Made by a program: the position numbers and the translations under genes | Notes under the pieces: model-generated | Database searches by the model: none | Told to the model about the DNA's origin: nothing | Seen by the model: the letters and a program-made list of their open reading frames with translations, nothing else | In this document: piece after piece, positions 55,472 through 64,000 of the stretch | Layout of the letters: each line of letters begins with the position of its first letter | How positions within the stretch are numbered: the first letter of the stretch is position 1 | Source: an uncultured Saprospiraceae bacterium | GTDB taxonomy: Bacteria > Bacteroidota > Bacteroidia > Chitinophagales > Saprospiraceae | NCBI GenBank assembly: GCA_943788055.1 | Contig: CALSOU010000002.1 | Span: 124,001 to 188,000 of the forward strand | Length of the DNA: 64,000 nt | Direction of reading: 5' to 3'

Positions 55472-58400
55472 TTATTCCATCATAACCATACACTTAACTA
55501 ACTTACGGTTACCACTAGTGAATTCGTAAACAATGACTCCTGACTGCATTCCTATTTCAGATTTATAAACTTGCACTTCGTTATATCCTTTCGAAGCATA
55601 GCCTGTCAATTGAGTAAGTAGTTTTCCATCCATATCGAAAAATGATAGCATGTAGTCACCATCTTGAACCATTTCAAATGAAATCATAGTCTCATTTGAC
55701 CAAGGATTAGGAGCATTTTGATACAGTACAGCTTTTGCTTGTTGTAGTACATTAGTCTCATTACTGAATCTAAGCTCAGCTATTTCATACTTGTCCGTGT
55801 AAAACTCGTTGACACTTGGGCTAAGAGTAATCACATCAGCTGGAACTAAATTCTCATCTGATTTCACAACTAGCGTAAACAATAAGTCTCCAGATTTCAC
55901 ATCAATAACTGAAGGATTGACCCAGGAAATCTTCAGTTTACGTCCAAATTGACTTGTTCTAAATTCCGATTTATTCAAATCTATCGATCCAGGTAGAACA
56001 TCTACAATGCGCTTCTCAGAAATAATACTCATTTCCAATGCTTGCAATGCTTCAAAGTTTTCAGAGTAGACTGGAATTTCGACAAAGCCGCCAATTGATC
56101 TGGTTTTATTAGATTCTAGACTAAGCGAATGCGTTGATCTTGTTTGAATATTAAGCTCAGTTGGCCCTTCATCATCTGGTTGGTTAACAAAAGATCCATT
56201 AACATCTCCTACTTTAATACCTACGAAATCTTGAGTCACACCTTCACTTAGATTGGTGAAATCAGCAGTCTCTGGGAAATTAGTTATAAACGGATCCGTA
56301 ATATCCAAGAACTCGTAGTTTGAATCCACAAATCGGAAAGACGTATTATTATTAAAAACATCGGTCTCTCCTAAGATTAATTTCTGTAGATTTATTATAT
56401 CATTTCCACTTATTGACTCGGAGTGATCAACATCAGCTGCAATTAAGTCGTACGGCGATGTCAGTATGTTAACGTTCAATATATGATTTTGAATCATCAA
56501 TACATCTAATGTAGTTATGCCTTGCAATAGATTGCTATTGTTGTATGGCAGTATGGTCGCATTTGAAAACAGCGGTACTGAAGGGAACGCATAAAGTCCA
56601 CTACTTGCTACCGTAGTAGTTAGATTAACCATTCCTTCAAGACTTACTGTGGTACCTTCGACAATCTCTCCTTGTATTGTTTTAACATCACCTTCCACTA
56701 CTAGTCCCTGAGGAGCATTGTCACAGAAGTTATTTGGATCTAAAACAGTTACAAGTGCTGCAGAAGTACAAGTATTTCCGCTATTATCTGTTACTGTTAA
56801 TACGACAGAATTTACTCCGACATCATCACAATCAAATGTGTCAGAATCAATCGTATAACTGACAATCATACCACAATCGTCAAAACTGCCATTGTCAACA
56901 TCGAGAGCGTCAACTATAGCCAAGCCAGAAATTTCAATCATAACTGTAATATCTTGGACCTGACAGATTGGCGCCACTTGATCCGTTACATTTACAAAAC
57001 CCTCACAAGTCGAAGAATTCCCGCTGTCATCTGTAACTGTTAGTATCACTGTGTTCATTCCTATATCTCCACAGCCAAACACATTTGGCGTAATTGTAGT
57101 ACTTACAATTGTTCCACAAGCATCAGTGGATCCCGCGTCAACAAATGATGCAGGCACAGTTACATCTGTATTAGAAAATAGTGTAATATTCGCAGTTCCC
57201 GCATTACAAATAGGCGCTCCCGTATCATTAACTACTACAACCACACCACAAGTGCTAGCATTTCCGCACTCGTCAGTGAGAGTATAGGTAAGATCTGTAA
57301 TTCCAACAGGGTAAGAACCCGTGGCAGCACCTATGCTTGAGGTGGAGAATTGACTATCATTTGTTGTGACAACTCCAAAACTACAAGAGCTATCGAATGT
57401 TGGTAAGTCTACTGTGACAGGTGCGAAACAAGTTCCATCCATTGACATTGAAAATACAGTGTCAGGACAAGAAATTATTATTGGTTCAAAAGCATTTAAT
57501 TGCTTTATTGTTTGTACAAATGTATATTCCAAAGGCGGTAAAAAGCAATTGAACGTAACTAACCATGTTCGCTCGATATCTGCGCATGCATCACCATCTG
57601 AAGAAATATCAACATCAGTAAATGTCACGTCGAAATCTCCACAAACACATGGCTCAGTTACCTCTGCTTCACTAAAAATTGATTCTGGTTGCAAGTCAAC
57701 AACACAAAAATCAACTAGTAGATTTGTGTCTGGCCACACGATGCAATCTTCTGGTTTGGGACAGATGTCGACATCATTATTATCTTGAATGATTACTGTA
57801 GCAGTACCAGAGCTTTGCAACCCACTAATACTATCTGTGACATAAACCGTAACGATATTAATACCTAAATTGAAGCAGTCGAAAACTGCTACTGTACTAT
57901 CTCCTTCAGTATCATAACTAAGTGTAAATGGACTACCACAAGGTGTCTCACTATCACCACCAACCAATTCAACATCCAAAAAAGCCATTTCTGAGTCAAG
58001 AATATTATCTCCATCAGTATCAATTGGAGTTAGTTCAACCGCAAGATCTTGCAAATTGGCCAATGGAGGAGTACTATTAAATATTGTAAACATTTGCGTA
58101 CATACCGCTTCATTTCCACAAAGATCCTCAAACTCGTATACAATGCGGTGAGTGCCTAGCGGATAAAACCCTTCCACTAGAATAGTACCTCCAACTGATG
58201 TTTCAGTTTGATCAAATGAACCATCGTTGTTTATATCTATAAAGTATGAATTTCTAATATTTTCTGTAGCTGTGCAATCATCAGTTGCACTCGCTGTTAA
58301 ACTGATAAACCCTTCATCACAGTCAGCATTCAAAGAAGAACTGATAGAATCACATAAGCTTGTAATAACTGGATCAACGCTATTTGTCACAACGATAGTT

Positions 58401-61400
58401 TGGTCATGCAAAAACATCATAGGAGAACCATCTGATTGAATATTACACATATCCATAACCATCCATGTTCTTATTATTTTAAAGCATGCATCGTCAGAAG
58501 TTGTGAATGATTGATCTTGGAATCCTAGATCAATCATATCGCAAGCATTTGGAGTAAGAACTGGACTGTTGTATGGTGCTTCTAAGTCTTCTGGTTGAAG
58601 ACCGTCTACATCACAACTCTCATCTGTTGTGTAGTCCAATGGCCAAGTTATGTCAGATAATGCAAACACATTGCTATTCTGCACCGTAATAGTCTGTGTC
58701 CCTACTGCTTCGCCATTTCCATCGCTTGCAGTAAATGTTCTTACTATGAATCCTGTATTACAGTCATTGATAGCTAGATTGGATTCTTCAGTAATTGTTG
58801 TATTCAAGCAATTATCCGTAGCAGACGCAGTTCCAAAAGTTAGACCTAGATTAGCTGAATCATAAGGATCTGTGCATTCTATAGTCATATCTGCCGGTAC
58901 ATTTATTACTGGTAGGTTCTTATCTTGAACAACCATATTTACCATACAAGTGTTTGTATTATTATTTTCATCTGTTGCCTTCAATAGGATTTGAACAGTC
59001 TCTCCAACATCAGCGCAACAGAACTCAACATATGGACCAAATTCTGTATTTGATACACCACAAGCGGCACCGTTATCCATCCGTAAGACTTCAAAAGTCA
59101 AGACCGTACAATCTTCTATAGTTCCGTCGTCAAACACACTTGCTGGAGCAAAAGCTATTCCGTCGACATTTAGAGATATAACTGAATTTTGATCACAAAC
59201 CATCACTGGTTCGGTATTATCTTCCACAGTGATAGTATAAGATTGACTTGTAGAATTTAAGCAAGCGTCATAAACAGTATATGTGATTGTACTAGTTCCT
59301 AATTCTACATCTACCGAACCTCCATTTGAATTATTTAGAAACCCTCCAGGATACTGAATATCTACTTCAAAGGTTTCACTACAATCATCTTCAGGACTTA
59401 TTGCTGGCAAGTCGACAGTAGCGATACATTCTGCAACATTGGTTGTTACAGTGATATCAGCAGGAACCTCAAAAGTAGGGTCTGCTATATCAGCAATATT
59501 AATTTCCTGTATTACGGTCTCAATAATAGACTGCCCACACCACCATTCGTGTGCTGTCCATGTTCTCATAACCTTTGTAAAACAGCTATTTGGTGCCACG
59601 ACTAGATCGGTGTAGCTTATTCCAAATGAACAGAACTGATCTTGGTAAGGATATAAACTTAAACCCTTGTAAGTTGGCACACCTGCTGTACTAGGTGCAG
59701 GGTTTCCATTTTCGTCAATGTCAAACTGTTGACAGAATACTGGATTGCCGTCAATAACTGTTCTATCAATTGGAAAGACAATACTATCAAGGTCAATTCT
59801 TTCTAAGAATATTCTTTGTTCAGTTGGAACAGATTTATTTCCTTCACTATCTGTAGCAACAAAAATCCGGGTGATTTCAGTAGTAAAATTAGTATTACAA
59901 GATAGTTGCTCAATTGATTCAGATACTAACTCCACTATTGGATTGGTATCACAATTATCTAAACCTAAAGGAAAAGGTAGGTTTGGATCTTCATTACAAG
60001 AGATAGTTACGTCTTGGGCATCAACTGTGGGTTTAATTTTATCGAAAACTGTTATTTGAGTCCAGCAAGAGTTACCAGAACAAACATCCATGATCGTGAC
60101 TTCCATTTCCTGACCTACATACTCTGCAGTAATAATCGGTTCTAGAAGCTCGTTACCTTCTGGATCGGTCACGATTACTGTATAAACTTGGTCGCCAGTG
60201 ATAGGAGATTCAAGTACTAGATCTGGTGTCACAACAAGATTACAATCAGGACTTAACGAGATGTTTGCTTTAGCAATGCACGCTAGAGCTCCACCTGGAA
60301 CACCTACCTCTACATCGATTGCAGAAGGATTGAGACAAAGACTCGCGTTGGTTTGCTCAACTGATAAAGTATATGGTCCACCTACACCTGGATCCCAAAG
60401 GACTTCAATACAAGCAGCATCAGAAGCTGTCATGATTACTCCACCTCCGCTAAGAGACCAACTATATGTACTTCCAGGATTTTCTTCAACACAGTAACTA
60501 GTTACACTTGATTCACAAACATTTTCTTGACCTAGAATGATTTGTTCATTATAATTACAACCACCACCTATAATTGCTACAGTATCTGATCCGTTTGTCA
60601 CCTCAACTTCAAAAACATCACCATCAGCTGAGACGCCGGCAAAACTATAGATTGAACTGCTATCTTGCGCATCTTCATAGAGTGCTTCTGCATTGATTCC
60701 AGTTGCAAATGGCACAGTTGCAACTTGATCACCTATTACATAAGTACTTAAATCAAACTCCTCATCAGGAGTAGTGATTCCTTGTTCTATGCCCGAAGCT
60801 GAAATTATTTGCCAAGTCTCACCCGGTACATCCGTAGTTATGGAGAGCACATTTACAAATTGACCTGCTTCATCAAGGGTCGCATTAGCTAAACAGTAGC
60901 AAGCTTCTGAGACTCCTGATTCAAGCACCACAAAAGCTACTCCAGCATTTGATTCGCTCTGCTCTAAAGCAGTTCGGGCATTGACTGATTGCTCAGTCAA
61001 TGCCGATTCGAATACTGTTGCCGCAGAAGAGTTTGGATTCGCCTCTGCAGCGTAATCATCGGTTACTTGAAATGGCACTCTCCCTTCATTATTCCAATTA
61101 TTCGTAGCGGGCATGTGAACAGAAGTGTTACTTGAGTAAGTACTTTGTCCATTAGCTGCTCCAAAAGTGGCGTAGTTAATGAAAGCGTCATAAGAAAAGC
61201 TTGTGTTAATATGTAATTGATAAAACTGATTCAGTTTGTTTGAAGTCTTTGAATAAGTACTTCCTATTTGTTGATCATCAGATGATGAGTTCAAAACAAC
61301 AGCATAGTTCACTTCTACATTATTCCCAGAAGAAACTTGCTGATATATGTCTTTAGTAGTTTCGATACCAGAAACTACATGTTTATCATGTTTAAATTCC

Positions 61401-61723
61401 ACACGGTATTTTTGGTTTGGATTCAAATGTTTGAAAGCGTAATGTCCAAGTGCATCTGACGATGTGCGATCAACCATTTCACCTTGTTCGTCATATATAT
61501 TTACTAAGACAGACGAAACGCTAGCTACCTTATCAAATCTATTAGTAGATGAATCATCGTCGACTCCATTAGTGTTGTCATCAATAAAAACAGTACCTGA
61601 AATTTCTCCAGATACTTTATTAATGCTTGCATTCAATGAAATTGAAAATGCAAATACTAATAGGAGAATGCCGAAAAGGATTCTGCCGAAATTGGGAACT
61701 CTTGTGTCTTGTAGTTGTCTCAT
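55472..61723 (-). CDS. Giant HYR/Ig-like repeat surface protein (2083 aa) with dockerin-like and probable T9SS domains
   Basis: A 2083-residue exported protein. Signal region about 1-32, then an SdrD B-like or CNA-B-like domain (GTVFIDDNTNGVDDD...GHYAFKHLNPNQKY). The middle 1200 residues are repeated HYR/Ig-like modules with recurring 'DNTEPVMVC', 'VTVTDNSGNxSTC' and 'CxGxVxVTDQ' phrases and many paired cysteines. Near 1750-1880 there is a dockerin-like EF-hand pair (IAADVDHSESISGNDIINLQKLILGE; VGIKVGDVNGS). The end (LYQNAPNPWSNETMISFEM to KLVKCMVMME) is a T9SS-type sorting domain. It is probably an adhesin or matrix protein on the cell surface. Monocistronic, with the terminator just downstream. 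Confidence 0.88.
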   Translation of the reverse strand: MRQLQDTRVPNFGRILFGILLLVFAFSISLNASINKVSGEISGTVFIDDNTNGVDDDSSTNRFDKVASVSSVLVNIYDEQGEMVDRTSSDALGHYAFKHLNPNQKYRVEFKHDKHVVSGIETTKDIYQQVSSGNNVEVNYAVVLNSSSDDQQIGSTYSKTSNKLNQFYQLHINTSFSYDAFINYATFGAANGQSTYSSNTSVHMPATNNWNNEGRVPFQVTDDYAAEANPNSSAATVFESALTEQSVNARTALEQSESNAGVAFVVLESGVSEACYCLANATLDEAGQFVNVLSITTDVPGETWQIISASGIEQGITTPDEEFDLSTYVIGDQVATVPFATGINAEALYEDAQDSSSIYSFAGVSADGDVFEVEVTNGSDTVAIIGGGCNYNEQIILGQENVCESSVTSYCVEENPGSTYSWSLSGGGVIMTASDAACIEVLWDPGVGGPYTLSVEQTNASLCLNPSAIDVEVGVPGGALACIAKANISLSPDCNLVVTPDLVLESPITGDQVYTVIVTDPEGNELLEPIITAEYVGQEMEVTIMDVCSGNSCWTQITVFDKIKPTVDAQDVTISCNEDPNLPFPLGLDNCDTNPIVELVSESIEQLSCNTNFTTEITRIFVATDSEGNKSVPTEQRIFLERIDLDSIVFPIDRTVIDGNPVFCQQFDIDENGNPAPSTAGVPTYKGLSLYPYQDQFCSFGISYTDLVVAPNSCFTKVMRTWTAHEWWCGQSIIETVIQEINIADIADPTFEVPADITVTTNVAECIATVDLPAISPEDDCSETFEVDIQYPGGFLNNSNGGSVDVELGTSTITYTVYDACLNSTSQSYTITVEDNTEPVMVCDQNSVISLNVDGIAFAPASVFDDGTIEDCTVLTFEVLRMDNGAACGVSNTEFGPYVEFCCADVGETVQILLKATDENNNTNTCMVNMVVQDKNLPVINVPADMTIECTDPYDSANLGLTFGTASATDNCLNTTITEESNLAINDCNTGFIVRTFTASDGNGEAVGTQTITVQNSNVFALSDITWPLDYTTDESCDVDGLQPEDLEAPYNSPVLTPNACDMIDLGFQDQSFTTSDDACFKIIRTWMVMDMCNIQSDGSPMMFLHDQTIVVTNSVDPVITSLCDSISSSLNADCDEGFISLTASATDDCTATENIRNSYFIDINNDGSFDQTETSVGGTILVEGFYPLGTHRIVYEFEDLCGNEAVCTQMFTIFNSTPPLANLQDLAVELTPIDTDGDNILDSEMAFLDVELVGGDSETPCGSPFTLSYDTEGDSTVAVFDCFNLGINIVTVYVTDSISGLQSSGTATVIIQDNNDVDICPKPEDCIVWPDTNLLVDFCVVDLQPESIFSEAEVTEPCVCGDFDVTFTDVDISSDGDACADIERTWLVTFNCFLPPLEYTFVQTIKQLNAFEPIIISCPDTVFSMSMDGTCFAPVTVDLPTFDSSCSFGVVTTNDSQFSTSSIGAATGSYPVGITDLTYTLTDECGNASTCGVVVVVNDTGAPICNAGTANITLFSNTDVTVPASFVDAGSTDACGTIVSTTITPNVFGCGDIGMNTVILTVTDDSGNSSTCEGFVNVTDQVAPICQVQDITVMIEISGLAIVDALDVDNGSFDDCGMIVSYTIDSDTFDCDDVGVNSVVLTVTDNSGNTCTSAALVTVLDPNNFCDNAPQGLVVEGDVKTIQGEIVEGTTVSLEGMVNLTTTVASSGLYAFPSVPLFSNATILPYNNSNLLQGITTLDVLMIQNHILNVNILTSPYDLIAADVDHSESISGNDIINLQKLILGETDVFNNNTSFRFVDSNYEFLDITDPFITNFPETADFTNLSEGVTQDFVGIKVGDVNGSFVNQPDDEGPTELNIQTRSTHSLSLESNKTRSIGGFVEIPVYSENFEALQALEMSIISEKRIVDVLPGSIDLNKSEFRTSQFGRKLKISWVNPSVIDVKSGDLLFTLVVKSDENLVPADVITLSPSVNEFYTDKYEIAELRFSNETNVLQQAKAVLYQNAPNPWSNETMISFEMVQDGDYMLSFFDMDGKLLTQLTGYASKGYNEVQVYKSEIGMQSGVIVYEFTSGNRKLVKCMVMME

Positions 61724-62076
61724 GTCAAATGGACCTTTTAACTTTAAATACGATGGGGAATAATATAAACAGCACCATTACAAGCCATCGAGATGACTTA
61801 AATAGCAGGATACTATATCAAATTCAGCAAGAACCACCAGTTAATCTGGGCTTTCTCACAAGGTCTACTGTTAGTATATTAGGATTTCTAGTAAAGTGTA
61901 ATTATATGTTTTAGCGTTATTTATACATTACTAGAATCACAAATATATAAATATTGATTAAAAACAAGATAAAAACATGTTAATATATTACACATTTTTA
62001 TAATATGTATACAAGTGACGTTAATTTAAGGGTCTAAAAAGCTAGTGAGCAGACTCTTTTACACTAATTTTACAGT
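61724..62076. other. AT-rich divergent intergenic region
   Basis: About 350 bases between the surface-protein gene and the methyltransferase gene, which point away from each other. It must contain both promoters. No clear TAnnTTTG box; TAATTTTA at about 62066 is the nearest candidate for the right-hand gene. Confidence 0.4.
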
Positions 62077-63252
62077 ATGGCATTAAAAGAAATTATTCTT
62101 AAAAGAGGTAAAGAATCAAATCTTCAACGAAAGCACCCTTGGATCTTTTCGGGAGCAATTCATAGTAAGGATAAATCGATAGCGAGCGGTGATCAGGTTG
62201 TCGTGCTAGACAGTCAAGGACATACGATAGCTGTAGGTCATTACACCGATTCATCGATAGCAGTAAGAATACTGTCTTTTGAACCAAGGGCAATAGATCT
62301 AGAGTTTTATAAGGAGTATCTCAGTACTGCAAAACACGCTAGAAATTCGGTGCTGTCACTACCCTCTTCATTAACTAACTGCTATCGGCTAATTGCTGGA
62401 GAAGGTGATTTTCTGCCTGGACTGATTATAGATATGTATGACGATGTTGCAGTTATTCAATGTCATACGGCTGGAATGCTGGGAGATATTGACTTGATTG
62501 CTGAGGCTTTGGATCAGGTTTTTGAAGAAAGTCTAGATTCAATATACTTGAAAGCAATTCACATTAAAGAACAAGCCTATGAAAGTCAATTCTTAAAAGG
62601 ATGCAAGACTGAACAGCTCGTAAAGGAACATGATATATCCTTTCATGTAGATTGGACAAAGGGTCAAAAGACAGGTTTCTTTTTGGATCAGCGAGAAAAT
62701 CGATTTCTGATACAGAAATATGCGAAAGGTCGAAGAGTCTTAAACACATTCTGTTACACAGGTGGTTTCTCATTAAATGCTTTGAAAGCGGATGCCGAAC
62801 TTGTGCATTCGATAGATATCAGTCAAACAGCTATGGACCAGACTGATCGAAATGTCAATTTAAATAATGCTAAGGAATCAAGACATAAGTCAATTACAGG
62901 TAACGTTATCGAATTTCTAAATAAGAGCAAGAAAGATGAGTACGATCTTATCATTCTTGATCCTCCTGCTTTCGCAAAAAATCGAAATAAAAGTCATAAC
63001 GCCGTACAAGCTTACAAACGAATCAATTTGGCAGCGATGCAAAAAATCGGTAGTAATGGAATAATCTTTACATTTTCTTGCAGTCAAGTCGTCGATCGCA
63101 AGCTATTTGAGAATACCATAAGAGCCGCTGCAATCGAAAGCGGAAGAAATATCAGAATTCTCCATCATCTAAATCAAGCGCCTGATCATACGGTGAACAT
63201 CTATCATCAAGAAGGTCATTATCTAAAAGGCTTGGTCATACACGTGGAATAA
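62077..63252 (+). CDS. rlmI: Class I SAM-dependent rRNA methyltransferase, RlmI type
   Basis: A 391-residue enzyme with an N-terminal PUA domain (KHPWIFSGAI...SGDQVVVLD) and a C-terminal Rossmann methyltransferase: KTGFFLDQRENR, VLNTFCYTGGFSLNAL (motif I), LILDPPAFAKN (motif IV) and TFSCSQVVD (motif VI). This is the layout of RlmI, which methylates 23S rRNA cytosine 1962, and of close rRNA methylases. The specific base is by analogy. A small hairpin (ATCAATT-tcgc-AATTGAT) follows the stop. Confidence 0.88.
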   Translation: MALKEIILKRGKESNLQRKHPWIFSGAIHSKDKSIASGDQVVVLDSQGHTIAVGHYTDSSIAVRILSFEPRAIDLEFYKEYLSTAKHARNSVLSLPSSLTNCYRLIAGEGDFLPGLIIDMYDDVAVIQCHTAGMLGDIDLIAEALDQVFEESLDSIYLKAIHIKEQAYESQFLKGCKTEQLVKEHDISFHVDWTKGQKTGFFLDQRENRFLIQKYAKGRRVLNTFCYTGGFSLNALKADAELVHSIDISQTAMDQTDRNVNLNNAKESRHKSITGNVIEFLNKSKKDEYDLIILDPPAFAKNRNKSHNAVQAYKRINLAAMQKIGSNGIIFTFSCSQVVDRKLFENTIRAAAIESGRNIRILHHLNQAPDHTVNIYHQEGHYLKGLVIHVE

Positions 63253-63294
63253 AAAGCTGATCAATTTCGCAATTGATATCATTAATCGCAACTC

Positions 63295-63470
63295 CCAGCG
63301 TGAATGATTGTAGCAGCCGGAGCTTGCGACGGTCCCGAATATGCCTACAGAATTCAACCACTCGCCACCTTTTGGATATGAAAATGTACCTTAATGTAAA
63401 AATTCAGAGGCATATTCGTGGATGTAACTGCGAAAAGCCGGACCCTGAAAGGGACACGCCTAAAAAAAAC
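63295..63470 (-). repeat. Structured intergenic repeat, copy B
   Basis: Between convergent genes. On the minus strand it reads GGCGTGTCCC...GGGTCCGGCTTTTCGC, a central palindrome (CGAATATGCCT 63336-63346 with AGGCATATTCG 63408-63418 around 61 bases), then GGACCG...CCGGCTGCTACAATCATTCACGC. The order of blocks matches copy A at 15.1 kb on the other strand. It may be transcribed as the shared 3' region of rlmI and the IMPDH-like gene. Confidence 0.65.
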
Positions 63471-63478
63471 GACTTTAC

Positions 63479-64000
63479 TTACTTGATATTGGTATCTCGA
63501 ACAATAACATCGTGAGCTCCTCCTTCAACAATACTTGTTGCGGATACCAATGTAATCTTAGCATTCGCCATGAGATCTGGAATCGTTGTGACACCGCAGC
63601 TACACATAGTTGATTTGATCTTACCAATTGTAAGAGCCAAATTATCTTTCAGCTTGCCTGCATAAGGAACAAAACTATCAACACCTTCCTCAAACTTCAA
63701 TCCTGAATTATCAGCTCCCATATCATAGCGTTCCCAATTTCTTGCTCGACTTGAGCCTTCTCCCCAGTATTCTTTCATGTAGTTACCATTGACCATCATC
63801 TTCCGAGTAGGACTCTCATCAAAGCGAGCAAAGTATCTTCCCATCATAAGGAAATCTGCTCCCATCGCCAATGCCAATACCATATGATAATCCTGTGCAA
63901 TTCCACCATCTGAGCATAAAGGGATATATTCTCCTGTTTTTTCAAAATGGGTGTCTCTAGCCTCTGCAACCTCAATCATCGATGTTGCCTGCCCCCTGCC
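63479..64000 (-). CDS. IMP dehydrogenase/GMP reductase family, C-terminal part (5' end outside window)
   Basis: The frame is open to the window edge; the ORF track's Met is internal. The visible 173 residues include [16 protein letters not shown], the phosphate-binding [37 protein letters not shown], the flap-like [12 protein letters not shown] and a closing [26 protein letters not shown]. These fit the IMPDH/GMPR barrel. IMP dehydrogenase oxidises IMP to XMP in guanine synthesis; GMP reductase does the reverse direction from GMP. The catalytic Cys loop is outside the window, so the choice is open, with IMPDH favoured by the flap. It converges on rlmI. Confidence 0.85.
   Translation of the reverse strand, partial: GRGQATSMIEVAEARDTHFEKTGEYIPLCSDGGIAQDYHMVLALAMGADFLMMGRYFARFDESPTRKMMVNGNYMKEYWGEGSSRARNWERYDMGADNSGLKFEEGVDSFVPYAGKLKDNLALTIGKIKSTMCSCGVTTIPDLMANAKITLVSATSIVEGGAHDVIVRDTNIK

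Noticed and set aside
57051-60497. Several plus-strand ORFs of 70-140 aa inside the giant surface-protein gene
   Set aside because: All are antisense shadows of an intact 2083-codon frame with repeats.
1-64000. tRNA, rRNA, CRISPR array, insertion sequence or prophage
   Set aside because: No cloverleaf, spaced direct-repeat array, transposase or phage structural gene was found on reading both strands.

Overview
The window is a low-GC chromosomal segment from a Bacteroidota bacterium. The evidence is four complete secreted proteins that carry, or probably carry, a C-terminal type IX secretion (T9SS) sorting domain, plus one orphan domain of that type. It also has TAnnTTTG-type -7 promoter boxes with few Shine-Dalgarno sites, a TonB-dependent receptor, DUF2911 and DUF6624 proteins, and an uncoupled gene order with few long operons. 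A saprospirian or related marine or environmental lineage is plausible, but nothing here fixes the genus. No rRNA, tRNA, CRISPR array, transposase or phage gene was recognised.

Layout. 0-9 kb: the 3' part of transketolase, a PLP aminotransferase, a mono-haem cytochrome c, a dead VOC gene, a DUF819 transporter with an S1P-lyase-like decarboxylase, a frameshifted response regulator, an unknown protein, a TPMT-like methyltransferase and a Gfo/Idh/MocA oxidoreductase. 9-24.8 kb: TfoX-like, MarC, a DEAD-box helicase, a degraded small secreted gene, a lipoprotein with an M1 peptidase, a MATE pump, OsmC, the pntA-pntB transhydrogenase, Tex, DUF2200 and an alpha/beta hydrolase. 24.8-27.3 kb is a gene graveyard: a PPK2 remnant, a NUDIX-like gene, and a sigma-70 C-terminal fragment joined to a decayed aldo/keto reductase. 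27.5-40.2 kb is an accessory block of secreted enzymes: an M60-like metallopeptidase, a sialate-O-acetylesterase-like multidomain protein, a histidine phosphatase lipoprotein and two paralogous PHB-depolymerase-type esterases flanked by direct repeats. It also holds a 155-bp duplicated piece of the TonB receptor, an orphan T9SS domain and the frameshifted receptor itself. 40.2-46 kb is mostly housekeeping: RDD, pnp, rpsO, DinB, mazG and a NqrM-like protein. 46-53 kb: a predicted trans-3-hydroxy-L-proline pathway (ornithine-cyclodeaminase-type reductase plus proline-racemase-family dehydratase), then a tightly coupled PIG-L deacetylase / 38-aa membrane peptide / Na+-solute symporter / membrane protein cluster. 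53-64 kb: a secreted unknown, DUF2911, a 2083-aa HYR-type surface protein, RlmI and the C-terminal part of an IMP-dehydrogenase-family gene.

How the genes may work together. The secreted M60 peptidase, SASA esterase and esterase pair, together with the hydroxyproline pathway and the PIG-L/symporter cluster, fit a scavenger of animal-type glycoprotein and extracellular-matrix material. That is inference. A second theme is decay. At least six loci are frameshifted, truncated or carry in-frame stops. Some breaks lie in homopolymers and could be assembly errors. Others, such as the aldo/keto reductase with two stops and PPK2 with a stop and no N-terminus, cannot be explained that way. The structures with no ready-made name are two copies of a GC-rich palindromic intergenic element (15.1 and 63.3 kb) and a cassette-like esterase unit bounded by repeats at 35.2 and 37.4 kb.
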